From Albifimbria verrucaria (Eukaryota; Ascomycota; Sordariomycetes; Hypocreales; Stachybotryaceae), in assembly GCA_020081605.1 (NCBI GenBank), contig JAHREC010000062.1, positions 3,591,758-3,655,757 of the forward strand: a stretch of DNA of 64,000 nucleotides, in the 5' to 3' direction. The notes under the pieces were generated by a model that made no database searches, had not been told where the DNA came from, and saw only the letters and a program-made list of their open reading frames with translations. A program made the translations under genes and the position numbers. Below are positions 38,356-49,680 of the stretch, piece after piece. Each line of letters opens with the position of its first letter. The stretch's first letter is position 1.

Positions 38356-40620
38356 GCTGGATGAGGTCAAAGTGATCTTGTAGAACCGGGCCTATTTAGA
38401 AGAGATGAAGAGCAATGCCAGCCCCTTCCATGATGCTTGAGTTGAAAAAGTAAAAAGCCACTGGCTGATTTCCCATGGCCAGTCTATTGATTTGATGCGA
38501 CTGTTTTTCACGCAGTTGTATTGTTTTGGATGTGAACAAGATTTGTTTTGGGCCCTAGAAATGTCTACTTCAATATATAGAACAGAGCACTCCCTGCTCC
38601 ACAGCTTCACGCGGTGAGGTCCACAATGAAAAAAATATTCAAGCAAAAAAACATACAACAGCCGGTATTCGCTGGTCGTCACCGACCCAACTACTAATCT
38701 GCCCCTTACAAGTTTAATTAAGGGAGAGCGGACGGGATCCCATGTTCTCTTGTAGGTATGGTCGTATGTGAAGGAGAGGATATCGAAACGTTCTCATATT
38801 GGGGAGTTCAGACGATGCTCACGCATGGCGAGCATCATCGGAGATGCTGAATAGTGAATTCTCGGCGTATTTAAGTAGAAAGGCTGCCTCAAACTCCAGC
38901 ATTGATATCCAAAGATATTGTCTGAAACCAGCAGGTCTCCTAAACATCTGTAGTTCAATTCTTTAGACCAGGCTCTTAGGGTTGGTAGGTCACTATCTGT
39001 ATGGCGATTCGATATGCAAACACCTAATATCTTGTTTTCTTAGCCTTGAGTCATACATTTCTGGTATATAAAATTGGAGCTGACCAAGGTTTCCGAACTT
39101 CATATCTGCTTACTGTCAAGTAAATGTACATTTTATAGGTCACATGTCTCACAAATGGTTATGTTAACTTACCATCCGTGTGTGGCTCCGCTATCTCTAG
39201 TTCCTCAAGCCTAATCGCCTGTCTCTACATGGACATTCAATTGCTTAGACTGATGCTGTTATAATGATTAAGCGACTTGCATAGGTTGCGAGGATCACCG
39301 TTTCGCGCAATGCCTCCGAAGACTTGTGTAACCAAGCCAACCTCCTTCGAGGAAGGCTGTCTGATGTAAATGAACAATCCACAATCCACAAGTCATACTT
39401 TGAATTGATCGAGCATACTATTTACACTGCTGTAATGATTATTGACAGCGTCCCCGGTACTTCGCGCCTCAATCAGGCGTGGGAGCTCTGTCGGGCAACC
39501 TACACCGTGCCCATACACTAGCGATGGCTCTGGGTCTTCTTTTCGACACAGTCTCGTGCTACATGTATCTTTGAAAGCACGCTTTACCCAAGTTTGGTCT
39601 ACTTGACGTGATGAGGAGACAAATTAACGGGATCAAAGCAACAGAGAAGGAGACCCGAGTGTGCTATATTCACTCTGTGAAAGGTTGCATACTTGGATGG
39701 TAGATACTGAAGCGCATACCAAATATAATAAGCAGACGGGCTGCACAATGGATCTTGTCAGATGCTATGGAACTACGCACACTCGAGAGCCTAGACAAAT
39801 CTCAGAGAGCTGCTGGAACGCGATTGAGAACGGCTGCTTTGGGTGATTTGGATCATGGAATTCCCTTCTTTCAGTATATCAATCAAGCTATGCGGGACAA
39901 TTCAATATTATAGGGCCCTAAGTAAAATTTGACAACATGGTTTATTACTGGCTCACAGGCATCATCTACAGTAGGACAAATGCATGACTTCATGTAGAAA
40001 CTAATCATACTATCATACGATCTTTTTATAATTAGCAGATCTCATAATATATTAGGGGTAGACATGGTTGATGTTGCTTTGGGGTCAAAAGCCGACCCAA
40101 TTAGTCCTGGAAGCACTTGGGAAGGAGGATTTAAATCACACCTTCATCTGCATACTGGTTGAATGATAGCTGTGTATCTGAAGCACATAAATAGCCTAAT
40201 GTGACTCTCCCTGCAGCACCTCAGGGGTATAGTCCCCGGGGACCACGGAAGCGGGCGAAATAAATCCGGCCCCCAACCTACCCTACCAATGCTACTGTTA
40301 CTATGCAGCGCCAGACTTGGAGTTGTTTCACGTTTCTGGCCAGTAATCTTCAAACATGGGTGATGCAGCCTGCCATGTCACATTTACAGGGCTTAGAATG
40401 TCTTCAAATAGATGCTTCTATCTGATGGGGCAGTTCTCCTTGCATCTCAGCCGCCGCATAGCAAAATACAAAGCTACACCTGCATGGGGGCGATCAATGA
40501 GTATTTACTAGTATATGAATCAATACTTCTCCGTGTTCCCAACTATCAGGATGTGCTATACGCTTTCAGATCTCTACGACTTAGTCAGTTCACTGCTTTG
40601 ACAAGTGGTTATCACTTCAG
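38356..40620. other. Gene-poor stretch of 2.3 kb
   Basis: Between the P450 and membrane paralog B. Coding-like scraps occur at about 39320-39535 and 39760-39905 (for example AHTLAMALGLLFDT after a frame change near 39510), but no family can be named. They may be the remains of a lost gene. Confidence 0.35.
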
Positions 40621-43017
40621 ATGGAATCCTCGCAGCAGACTGGTGTCGAAGCACACCTTGGGTTCTGGACCAACTGGTCTCGGGGCCCTACGTTTGGTGC
40701 AACTTTGACCCTGACGCGATCCAACGCTGATGTTCTTATTGCGTTTACTTCATTCTTCCTCGGCCTCGTGGGAACAAGATTTTGGAGAATCGTCTGCCTC
40801 GCTCTCCACAGGTTTTACTCTCGCCCGTTCGAGCATAGTCAGGACGGGCTGCACCACCAGCGACAAATAATCCTGCGCAATTCTCAATCAGCAGAAACCG
40901 GATTTTACGCTTTTCTCAGGCTTTCTTTTGCATGGCGTGGCACCTCGAAGCGCCCATTTGCATCTATCCTGCTGTCCCTCTTTGCAGCTGCATTCACATT
41001 TGCTGCCTTCGTCGTTGCTGGTGGCTTTTCTGCCACCATCTCGTCCAGTACTGGACGTGAGGTGCTACTCGGCGCATCCGAATGTGGATGGATACCTTTT
41101 CTCAGTTCCGAGGGGCCAAATACAACAGTGTTATTCGCAGACCAAGCCAGGCGAGCTTCCAACCTGGCCAACTACGCTCAGCAGTGCTATTCTTCAGAAG
41201 GTTCCGGCTCGCTTAACTGTGAAACATTCATTAAACCTTCCCTGCCATACACAACTAACACAAAGGCATCTTGTCCTTTTCAAGATCCGATTTGCAAGAG
41301 CAAAACTGACAACCTCTACATTGACTCAGGGTTTATTGATAGTAATAAACACCTTGGCCTCAATGCTCCAGCGGAAGACAACGTTCGAATGAGGACAACT
41401 TTCCACTGCGCTCCAATGACTACGAAATCATATTCTAGTTCGTTGCAATACAAGAAGTCGAATTATACTGGCTATCATTACGGTTCATTCACCGAAGTAG
41501 ACAGTACGGGAAATCTATCGACAATGAATTATAGCTATCTGGTCGATTCATTAAGCAGTCAATACCGCAAAAGCAATCCAGCTTTCACACCCTCGCATAG
41601 TAATTATGTATTGAGGTATGTCTATACAAATCTCTGATTTCTTGGTAGAGTGATGTCACTAACTCATCATATTTCTAGGGTCACCGCCGCCATGCCTGCG
41701 AACGGCAGATTTCCTACTCTTGGTTGGACTCCAGTTCCAGATATGCAACGTTTAGACGCAGATACAAGTATATTTTTCTTGTCCGGGAATGGCGTGTTAT
41801 TTGTTGAGAGCACAAACGACCCCTGGTATCAAGCCACTACCAACCTGTCATTTTCCAGATCGTCATCCCAGATCTCTGAGCCTGTAAACATGTATGGCTC
41901 AGATTCTGCAGCATCGCCTCTTGGTTGCATAAATCAATATCAGTTTTGTCGTGGTGAGGCCGAACCAAACAGTTCAGGCGGAGATGCCAATTGCGGTTCG
42001 TTGGGCAGTTTCCAAGATGCAATCTACAGTGCCCTTCCAGTTTTTGATCTTCCTAGCAATGTATCAAGAATAACTGTGGATGCTCCGGTCGGCAACTCTA
42101 AAATGGCAAGCATATTTCACTGGTATTATTCGATATGGGCGGAGCTATCTATGGGTCCGCATGGTGTTTTGAATGTGCTGGGACCATCTGTGCTCGCATC
42201 GCAGCGGCAGCTTCGTCAAGGTGTACAGGGCGCTCTGCCGGATAACCAATGGCAGATCGACATGACCCGTCTTTGGAACATTTCTCTTGCCTCAATGCAA
42301 GCGGGATTCGTGGATATGGCGAGGGGACCTGCATCCGATAATCAGTACTTCATTCAGAAACCTTGGAACAAGTATCAAGAACAAATGTGCGCTAATCAGG
42401 TACGAACTCCAAAGCAATCATCAGATCGGTTACCTCCTTTCGTTACATAACTTGCTAACAACATGGTTCTATAGAAGGTGCTCTCCAGTCAATACGGTTC
42501 TTTCTCGGTTTTTGGGTTGAGCTTTACCTATATTCTTGGTCTTCTCATTATCACCGCCTCATTTGCTATTGAGCCCATCCTCGATAGTTGTCTCGGCCGG
42601 GCTCAACGAAACCTTCAAAAGGCTGAAGGCGAGAGAATTGACGCAAATTCCTATCGGCATTTGGAATGGATCACCAATGAAATGCTTCAGCAACAACGAC
42701 TTGCCCAGGAAGAGCTTGGGTGGGGCGGTAAATCGTGGAAGAATTCGACAGGCTACGTTCCCATACCTACTGAGGGCGAGGCTTTTGGTAGCTTGGATGT
42801 GACAGATCCGCATCATCCAGTCCTTCATTCTCCTGCTGTTACCAGGGATATGAAATTGGCAAGGGAAGATCAGCTGAAGATTTGGGTGCAAGCCCGTCTG
42901 AGAACCGCACAGATATCCGCTCTGTATCTTCGATATATATGCCCGAAGATGAGGATAGGACCGGGCCGGCAGAGTCAGTTTCCCAAACTCACCGGTCAGA
43001 CACGACATTGTTTCTGA
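40621..43017 (+). CDS. Three-pass membrane protein of unknown function, paralog B
   Basis: Three exons (40621-41615, 41679-42399, 42475-43017), introns with GTATGT and GTACGA donors and CTAAC branches, 752 residues without a frame break. Same layout as paralog A: N-terminal LGFWTNWSRGPTFGATLTLTR, TM1 (VLIAFTSFFLGLVGTRF), HHQRQIILRNSQS loop, TM2 (LLSLFAAAFTFAAFVVAGGF), cysteine-rich middle (YAQQCY, CPFQDPIC, HCAPM, QFCRGE, NQWQIDMTRL) and TM3 (FSVFGLSFTYILGLLIITA). The first intron is absent at the matching place in paralog A; the second matches A's only intron. The last 30 residues look unnatural. Another frame continues to 43132 with a more ordinary tail, so the true end may lie there after one or two missing bases. 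Function not recognised. Confidence 0.72.
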
Positions 43018-43465
43018 TTTGGATAGACAAGAAGGTCACAACATCGAATTAACGAGGATAGCTACACCACCGACTGGGGCAGTCGAAAGATCCAACTCGA
43101 TTCAGCATTCCCCAATTCATCCACAACGGTAGTTACCGAATTTGTTAGGAGGAGTTTCAGGTTGTCTCAATGCGACGCATACTTAGAGATAGAGACATGT
43201 AAATACTAAAGCACGGGGTCTTTCTAGCGCGCATAGAGGTCTTAGTTTTGAATCATCACGAGTTTGGAATTCATAATTTGAAGTAGGATTTATTTCCCGC
43301 AACCGCTGAGTGATGAGCACATGCAAGTCACCAGTCTCACACATGTGGTCACTTGAGAATTTGGTCCTCAACAAAGTGAATTTGAATCTTTGACTAATTA
43401 AAAAGAATTATAAATGGCTGATAGCATACATGAAATGGCTCATAACAAATTATATGTGGTTGTAC
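43018..43465. other. Intergenic segment between convergent genes
   Basis: May include the true 3' end of membrane paralog B, up to 43132. Otherwise nothing seen. Confidence 0.35.
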
Positions 43466-44517
43466 TCAAAACAACCTTGAAAAGGTCGCCTCCAAATGGC
43501 GGGACACTTGATCCGCGCTCTTTGCTCTTATGGGTCCTAAGACCTTCTCGTTATCGGCGCTCTCGCTTTTCTCGTTCACCAGGAAGACACCTCCCTTGCT
43601 CTTGGTTGCCTTTTCCAAACCCTGAGGCAAAGGTGTGGACAAAGATTCTGTGGCCTCGACAGTGTACCGAGCGTTTGTCGCATAGAAGAGGGCGCGAGCT
43701 CCGACATCCTCGACGCTGGCAGACACAACCGTGTTGAGGACTGGCGCCACAAATCTCTGGAGGAGAAATCCTGAGATACCGCTCGAGCCACGGTAGAGGG
43801 TAGGTGTGTTCGTCAAGCCCGGGAAGGCGTGAACGAAGCTGATCTTCGGGTTCTCGGAGGCAAATTTTTCGAGAGTCAGGGTGAGCATGGTAGTTGAGTG
43901 CGCAGCAGCACGTGGAATGGAGTAGTTTCCGGGCTTGGCAAGATCCAGATCATCCAGATCGAGGGTCCCTCTTGACCTCCAGCGGCGATGTTCGTAACGT
44001 GGGGGTTTTCTGAGTTGTTCAATAACGGTAGCAGTTGCTGAACTGCACGCGCACGGCTGTAGAAGCGGGTTGTCATGGACGGCTCAAGGCCCTCTATTGT
44101 TTCTAATCAAAGTTAGACATAGTACAGTAAACAGACTTGTGCGTAGCTTACCTTTTCGGCCTTCGAAAGAGATGAAGCCAACTGAAATGAAGAGCAGGTC
44201 CAACTTGGTCTCATGTTGCTTCAGGAACTGGGTGGCGGCGTCTACTTCGCGCAAGAGCGAAGGGTCTCGTTCAATAAACTCCACCTTGGCTGATGCATCG
44301 TTGCTGCGAAGACCATCGATCAAGGGGCGGCAGCTGTCGCACTACGGCCCACGATGTAGAGGCGCGGGGACTTGCCCTTAGCAGCGTTGGCGAGTTGCTT
44401 GAGGGCGCTCTGGCCAATACCGGAGGTTGCACCGATGAAGAAGGCAACAAGTCCTTGGGGAATGGAGGCCGGGAGGGCGTCGGCATTTGAAGACTTGATT
44501 GGGGAGATGGCTACCAT
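43466..44517 (-). CDS. Divergent short-chain dehydrogenase/reductase-like protein
   Basis: Two exons (44517-44152 and 44093-43466; intron 44094-44151, GTAAGC donor), about 331 residues. The Rossmann motif FIGATSGIGQSALKQLA (TGxxxGIG-type, first Thr replaced) and LDLLFISVGFISF mark an NAD(P)-binding SDR. After the intron, MTTRFYSRARAVQQLLPLL and VTNIAAGGQ correspond to the usual helix and strand. The normal YxxxK catalytic pair is not seen where expected (NYSIPRAAAH region), so activity is uncertain. The frame slips near 44330 (CCCC) and near 43965 (CCC); two missing bases agree with the length. The ATG at 44517 (MVAISPIKSS) is chosen. These divergent fungal SDRs are often next to biosynthetic genes, and this one follows the P450/membrane-pair block. 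Confidence 0.72.
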
Positions 44518-46726
44518 TTTGTTGGATACTGTTGAGTGTTGATTATTGGAGGGAGCGTTGCACAAGGAGTCGTTCTTAGTGAGTAAGGTTGCGAAACTGA
44601 TTGAGGATTGGTAGAGGTAGTGTTGTGTTGTGGTTGGTGGTTGTAATTATAGGTTGTATTGGTGGATCTTAGGTACCGGAAGGTTGTTTGTAAGATAGTG
44701 GTTATGATTGTATTGGATGTATTGTGTTTGTTGAGGTTGTGATGATGGGGAACATGTCAACACGGCCGGCGTTTTGTGTCTTTAAATACAAGGTTTATTC
44801 TACGTTCTTACATGCTAGATCGGACGAAGCGTTGATAATCCAGAGCTAGAATGTCGCTATCTGGAGGGGCCATTGGTAATCCTTGCGCTACCAGCAGCAA
44901 GGTTCAGGAGCTTGTCGGTGAACGAAGGATTGCCGAGACTGTCAGCAGCTGCTTTGTCATTCGTCCTCGCAGACGACGCTTCTCCGACAGCTCGGTCCTT
45001 GCCGCATCGGGCTAAAACACCAACACCATGCTCAGGGTTCGTGACGAAAGGAGCTCATGCCGAGATCCAAAACGTCTATCTCGGGGGTAAGAGAAGTGGA
45101 CGAGAACATAAAAATGTATTCTCTAAGACAGGAGCAAGATTACGCCGGCGGTTTAGAAGATTCAGGGTATTCATTGTACCATCCACTGCCTTATCCACTC
45201 AGTCCTTGCTTGTTTTGCCTACCCTAGAGTACCGGTCGCGAGCCTCCAAACAAGATGTGCATGTCACGAACACGTGGATAGAATGAGAGAAAGGAGGTTT
45301 GATATCACAATTCATCTAATGCAAGCTAGTGTATAGTTGTCAGTCAATTTGATAATCGCAGCTCATTATAATTGCTATTGCTTCCGTCCTCCCAACTCCA
45401 AGCCCATCTCGTGACTTATTTTCTGTCTGTGCCAATGAACCCCGAATTCAGTTATATGAAAAAGTAACAGGCATATATTGCCAACCGAAGTCTCAGTTCA
45501 AGAGGTACTATTTAGCCTTAGATAAAGTAAGGCTCCTCGTATTCAGCCGGCAATGTCCGCGCAAAGAGTTACGACGCCCAGTTCCCAGATAAGTAGGCTC
45601 CGAAGCTTGACTCAGTCGATACTCGATATATGCTGCATTTCCCACTACATTAGCCCAGCCAGGCTGAGTTCCTATACCCCAGAAAGTGCCCAGACCCGGA
45701 AGCGATGGCACAAGATCCGCTAGACCAGGATGGTGAATTACTAGCTTGCATCGTACTTTGTTCACTTCGCGATACAATGTAGCTGGGACTGTCATCCCTG
45801 TTTCAACTGCGCCTTTTATTCGAGCAGGATGACAGATGGCTTCGTCATGGTAAGGGTTGAATGGTAGCGCTTACTAGCTGTACACGCATTAAAACACAAG
45901 CATCGCAAAGTCTGAATTCGGGGTCTTGATAAGGCATTTCCACGTGTAAAGCACCATGGGAATTTGGTGAGAGGGAGTCGGCAGATTCGGTCCAGTGGGT
46001 TAACAAACGACCCACTCAGCGCCATATCTGAAGCACTTTAACTATGCATCACGTTGAAGTTCAGGTAGTGGGAGCTAAGCGATTCCCAAAGAACGAAAAA
46101 TCGCGATCTCCCAGTCACGCAGGAACATGAGTCCAAACCGGTGGGCAGGCCGGATGATACGCCGCTTGAAGAGCAAATGAAAGCTCGGAAATGCTCAGTT
46201 GGATTTTGTTCGCGCAGTCACGGCATGGCGCTTTGGAATCACCGGTCTATAGTTAGGCTGGGACATTCTTTTGGCGGGACGAACTGGCTTCGCAAATGCC
46301 CGGCTACAAGTGCACAGTAAAATAGGGACCACTCAAAGCCCATGAATTTTCGTCCAGATTAAATGATCATAATAGCGGTGAGGTTCAAGCTCGTAGACAA
46401 GTTTCAGTTGTATGCATCCTGGAATGCACAAAAGAATTGTGTATGAGAGTGCTGTAAGCCAAGCCAACGTGTATGCCCCGCTATTAACCAGTGTGGTGGC
46501 GCCGCAGGACCTCACTTTTCTACCAACACCGAAGTTGTTGTCACGCGGCTGAGGATTGCCATCACCAACGCGGAGCCTTGCTCGCTGGATACGCAGCCGC
46601 TGACGGTCTCTAGTCCCAGTCGACAGGCCTGGCCAGTGGAGTGTTACTACTCAACTGATGACGCATGCCTTTGGTACGACACGATAGCTGCTCAGCGACT
46701 TGATTCATGAAGATCTGTCTACTCCT
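44518..46726. other. Gene-poor stretch of 2.2 kb
   Basis: A 137-codon plus-strand open frame (44873-45286) and a 95-codon minus-strand one (45508-45795) occur, but neither shows a family signature. Promoters of the divergent SDR-like and kinase genes are expected here. Confidence 0.35.
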
Positions 46727-48203
46727 ATGCACAAGACCACCATGCCACTCAATCAACCGCCCTTTCCCTCTTCCCTCTTTCCACCTCAACCCGCTTCCTC
46801 CAACCTTTCTCCTCCTCCTGCTCTTGAAAATATCGCCTTGATCAAACCTGTATACCAATCCCCAGGTCAAAGTGTGTCTGAAGATTACCAGGAATCTGGG
46901 CTGGAACAATCAGTTTCTCTTCTGTCACCCATAGAACCGCAAGAAGGAGGTTCTGCAGAGCCTATTGACCTCGGAGATTTCCTTGACTCCGAGGATGAGA
47001 TCGAGCTTGAGTCTGTGGCCGAGCGCCGTGAAGACTATTTGGACAAGAACGTGCCTTATTGTCCAATTTCTATTGGAGAGGTCTTAGATAGCAGATATCG
47101 CATTGAGCACAAGCTCGGATGTGGTGGATTTTCTACCGTGTGGCTAGCCCAGGACAGCCGACAACAACGGTCAGTGGCGCTCAAAGTTATGACACGTGGA
47201 AATAACGTTGAATCAGAACTTCGTGTGCAAGACGCCATAATCGCATCTGTTCCCGACATCTCCAGGCTTGTGATATATCAAAGGGCATTTTACATTTCTG
47301 GGCCGACTGGCCAACATTTGGTACTTGTGTTCCCAGTCCGGGGACCAAGCTTTGATACAATTTACTGGGGCCTCCAGCCTGCAATGCGTATGGGCGCTGC
47401 GAAAGATCTTTTACTGGCCCTGAAGTGTCTGCATGACGCTGGATTTATTCACAATGGTATGCCTACTTCTCGCTCATCATGTCATTCCAACGTTAACCAT
47501 CTCTCGTTACTTTCAGACCTCAACAAGGGTGCCGTGATATGGCATACTGATCCTACTGACCATTGGACTATCGAAGAAAGATATCGCATTTTTGGCCGCC
47601 CCAAAAAGTAGCCTTGAAAGAAGTTCAGGGCAAACAAGGGAGTGGGTAGGCCCTGCTACCATTCCACCGGAGATGGCGAAAAGACCTGTATACTTGGGCG
47701 ACTTCGGTCTTTCTTTCTGGGAGGGAAATCCCCGCCCTCCTTCGTTTCAAGGCCCAGTTCGATTCTGTGCCCCAGAGAGGCTCCATGGTGCCATTTCGAG
47801 TCGTGCCAGTGACATGTGGTCTTACATGGTCATGTTCGCGGGGCTGTACCTGAACGGTGAATCCATTATCGGCAGCGGTCCTCGACTTGTGTCATCACTA
47901 GTCGGTATGCTAGGACCATTTCCAAAGGAATGGAAGAAGCATTATACTGGAGGAGTAGGACCTCTTATAGATTGGTGGTACGATCACAATAATCAGTTCA
48001 GACCTCCGCCCCACACGCGTATAGAGTCACTCATGGAAAAAATCGATAGGTTTCGTCCTGATATTGACGAGGAGGAACGGGCTCATGCACTTCACCTCAT
48101 CCGAAGAGGTTTTTCTTATGATGCAAAACAAAGAATCACAGCAACGGAGATGCTAGTGCATCCATCATTTAAGTACATCATGGAGAAGTATGGAATTGCC
48201 TGA
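46727..48203 (+). CDS. SRPK-like protein kinase family member with altered catalytic loop
   Basis: About 472 residues; intron 47457-47516 lies inside the catalytic loop. A long Pro/Ser-rich and acidic N-terminus precedes the kinase domain. The glycine loop is LGCGGFSTVWLA (about residue 130) and the lysine is in VALKVM. The DFG motif is intact (YLGDFGLSFW), and APE is in CAPERLHG. The SRPK-type segment ASDMWSYMVMFAGLYL and the C-terminal ITATEMLVHPSF are present. The spliced catalytic loop reads FIHNDLNKGAVIW: the HRD arginine is Asn, and the metal-binding Asn five residues after the Asp is Ala. It may therefore be weakly active or a pseudokinase. Frame slips near 47600 (CCCCAAAAAG) and near 47635; two missing bases agree with the length. 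ATG 46727 is the first in frame. Confidence 0.78.
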
Positions 48204-48855
48204 GACCTAGATACTTAATATAGAATCCTGGCATCATAAAATGTCAACTTAGGTCGTCTGTATTGGTCAGTGTTTCACAGATCGAGTAATACATTTTCTT
48301 GAACTAATAGGCTCATGGATTAGAGATTACAACTCACCACTAGGGTATTTCATATATTGGATAGAATGAACTTAAACGTAAATCCAGCTAAAAATCTATG
48401 CCGCCCTTGACATTGTCTATTCTTTTCGTATGGAATGGAAGGTTGGATGTGAGCATTGAGCCTGGATTTGCAATGCTTTGTTTCACTAGTATCGAACACT
48501 ACAGTAATGAAGTAGTTATGGGCTTGATAGGATAAGCTAACTTAATACTATTCGCTTGCAATCTTGGATAAGAATGTGTAAAGAAGGGCCTGTTCTATGG
48601 AATGGATGAAAGCCGTGACCTTCACAAGTGGGAAGGCGAGCTTTATTTAGGCTTAATGCTATCAACCATCAATGGCAACGGATGCTCTGCAGCTAGGTGA
48701 GGTCCTTGTTAGGGCGTATTAGATAGTTGCAAGCGGTGATTCATCGTGTTCTTCGAAAATAACTGCAGTTTGACTACAGTTGGTAGCAGGCTACAGCAGG
48801 CTAGAATACAAGATAACAGCCCACTATTCCCAATGACCTAAGAATCCTAATTTAA
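48204..48855. other. Intergenic segment between convergent genes
   Basis: Nothing recognised. Confidence 0.4.
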
Positions 48856-49567
48856 TTAGCAAGAATCACCGCGAACAATTGTGTTCCAATTTCCGGGCTC
48901 GAAATTTTGGCCAGACACTTGGTTAGCAACAGGCGCACATGCCCGAATAATATTCTGAGCACTATCAGCGATCCACCACCAAGCCCCCAAGGTCAAGCTT
49001 CCCGTATTCTACACAGCATGAGTGAATGATTAGCCCGAATATTTGAGGACAAGATCATAATATTTGCTATAGAAGTACAACATGAAGGTAAGGAACTCAC
49101 ATCATTGCACCACCAAATTGCAGCGTTGTAAGAGCAACTAACTCGACCACATGCGCCAGGGCCGGGACCGTTGGTAGGTGATCCAACGAGACCATTCAGG
49201 TAGCTGATGCCCTCCTGAATGCGTCCCTTGTTGGCGAGGGCCAAGTCCCGCAATTGATTGCGCGACGCTCAATTTTTGATTCTCTCGCCGCTGGATGTGT
49301 TCGGGGAGTAGATGCGAGCTTGAAATTAGGCTCTATCTGGAGTATTTGGGAGTAAACCTCTTGAACTGTGCCATTGAGGACCTCAGTCCATCCAGGAGCT
49401 ATTTCAACTTCCCATTGTAGTGTCTCAATTGCATATCCGGGGATGGGGACGTCAAGCCCATCGCCTAGAAGATTCATGTTACTTGTCAAATATTATAAAT
49501 GGGGTGGAAAAAGCCATACACATTTCGCCATAAGGCATGCAACGATATAAAAGATGGTTGAGTGCAT
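48856..49567 (-). CDS. Small cysteine-rich secreted protein
   Basis: Three exons (49567-49522, 49464-49101, 49008-48856) with introns 49465-49521 and 49009-49100; about 187 residues. A signal peptide (MHSTIFYIVACLMAKC) is followed by a pro-region with LNGTVQEVYSQILQI. The mature part holds GPGACGRVSCSYNAAIWWCN, RACAP and the end FEPGNWNTIVRGDSC. I recognise the pattern C-x-RVSCSYNxAIWxCND ... RGDSC from uncharacterised secreted proteins of many ascomycetes; the function of the family is not known to me. The even cysteine set suggests disulfides. One base is missing near 49255 (GGG run), and the CDS length agrees. A candidate effector by size and composition only. Confidence 0.75.
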
Positions 49568-49670
49568 CGTGGCTTATTATAGTAAAGACGAGATCAAATA
49601 AAGTATCGTTAAACTAGGTCTGATGTCCATATCGAAGAAGACTAGAGTAATAACATGGGAGGCCTTTGAG

Positions 49671-49680
49671 TCTTATATAC
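49671..49680 (-). promoter_or_regulatory. Candidate TATA element of the secreted-protein gene
   Basis: GTATATAAGA on the minus strand, about 105 bases before the ATG at 49567. Confidence 0.35.

Noticed and set aside
39324..39905. Fungal transcription-factor gene
   Set aside because: One short stretch vaguely resembles the middle homology region of such proteins, but it is too short and frame-shifted to call.
44873..45286. Plus-strand 137-codon open frame
   Set aside because: Arginine/serine-rich composition typical of chance frames in a GC-rich stretch; no domain.
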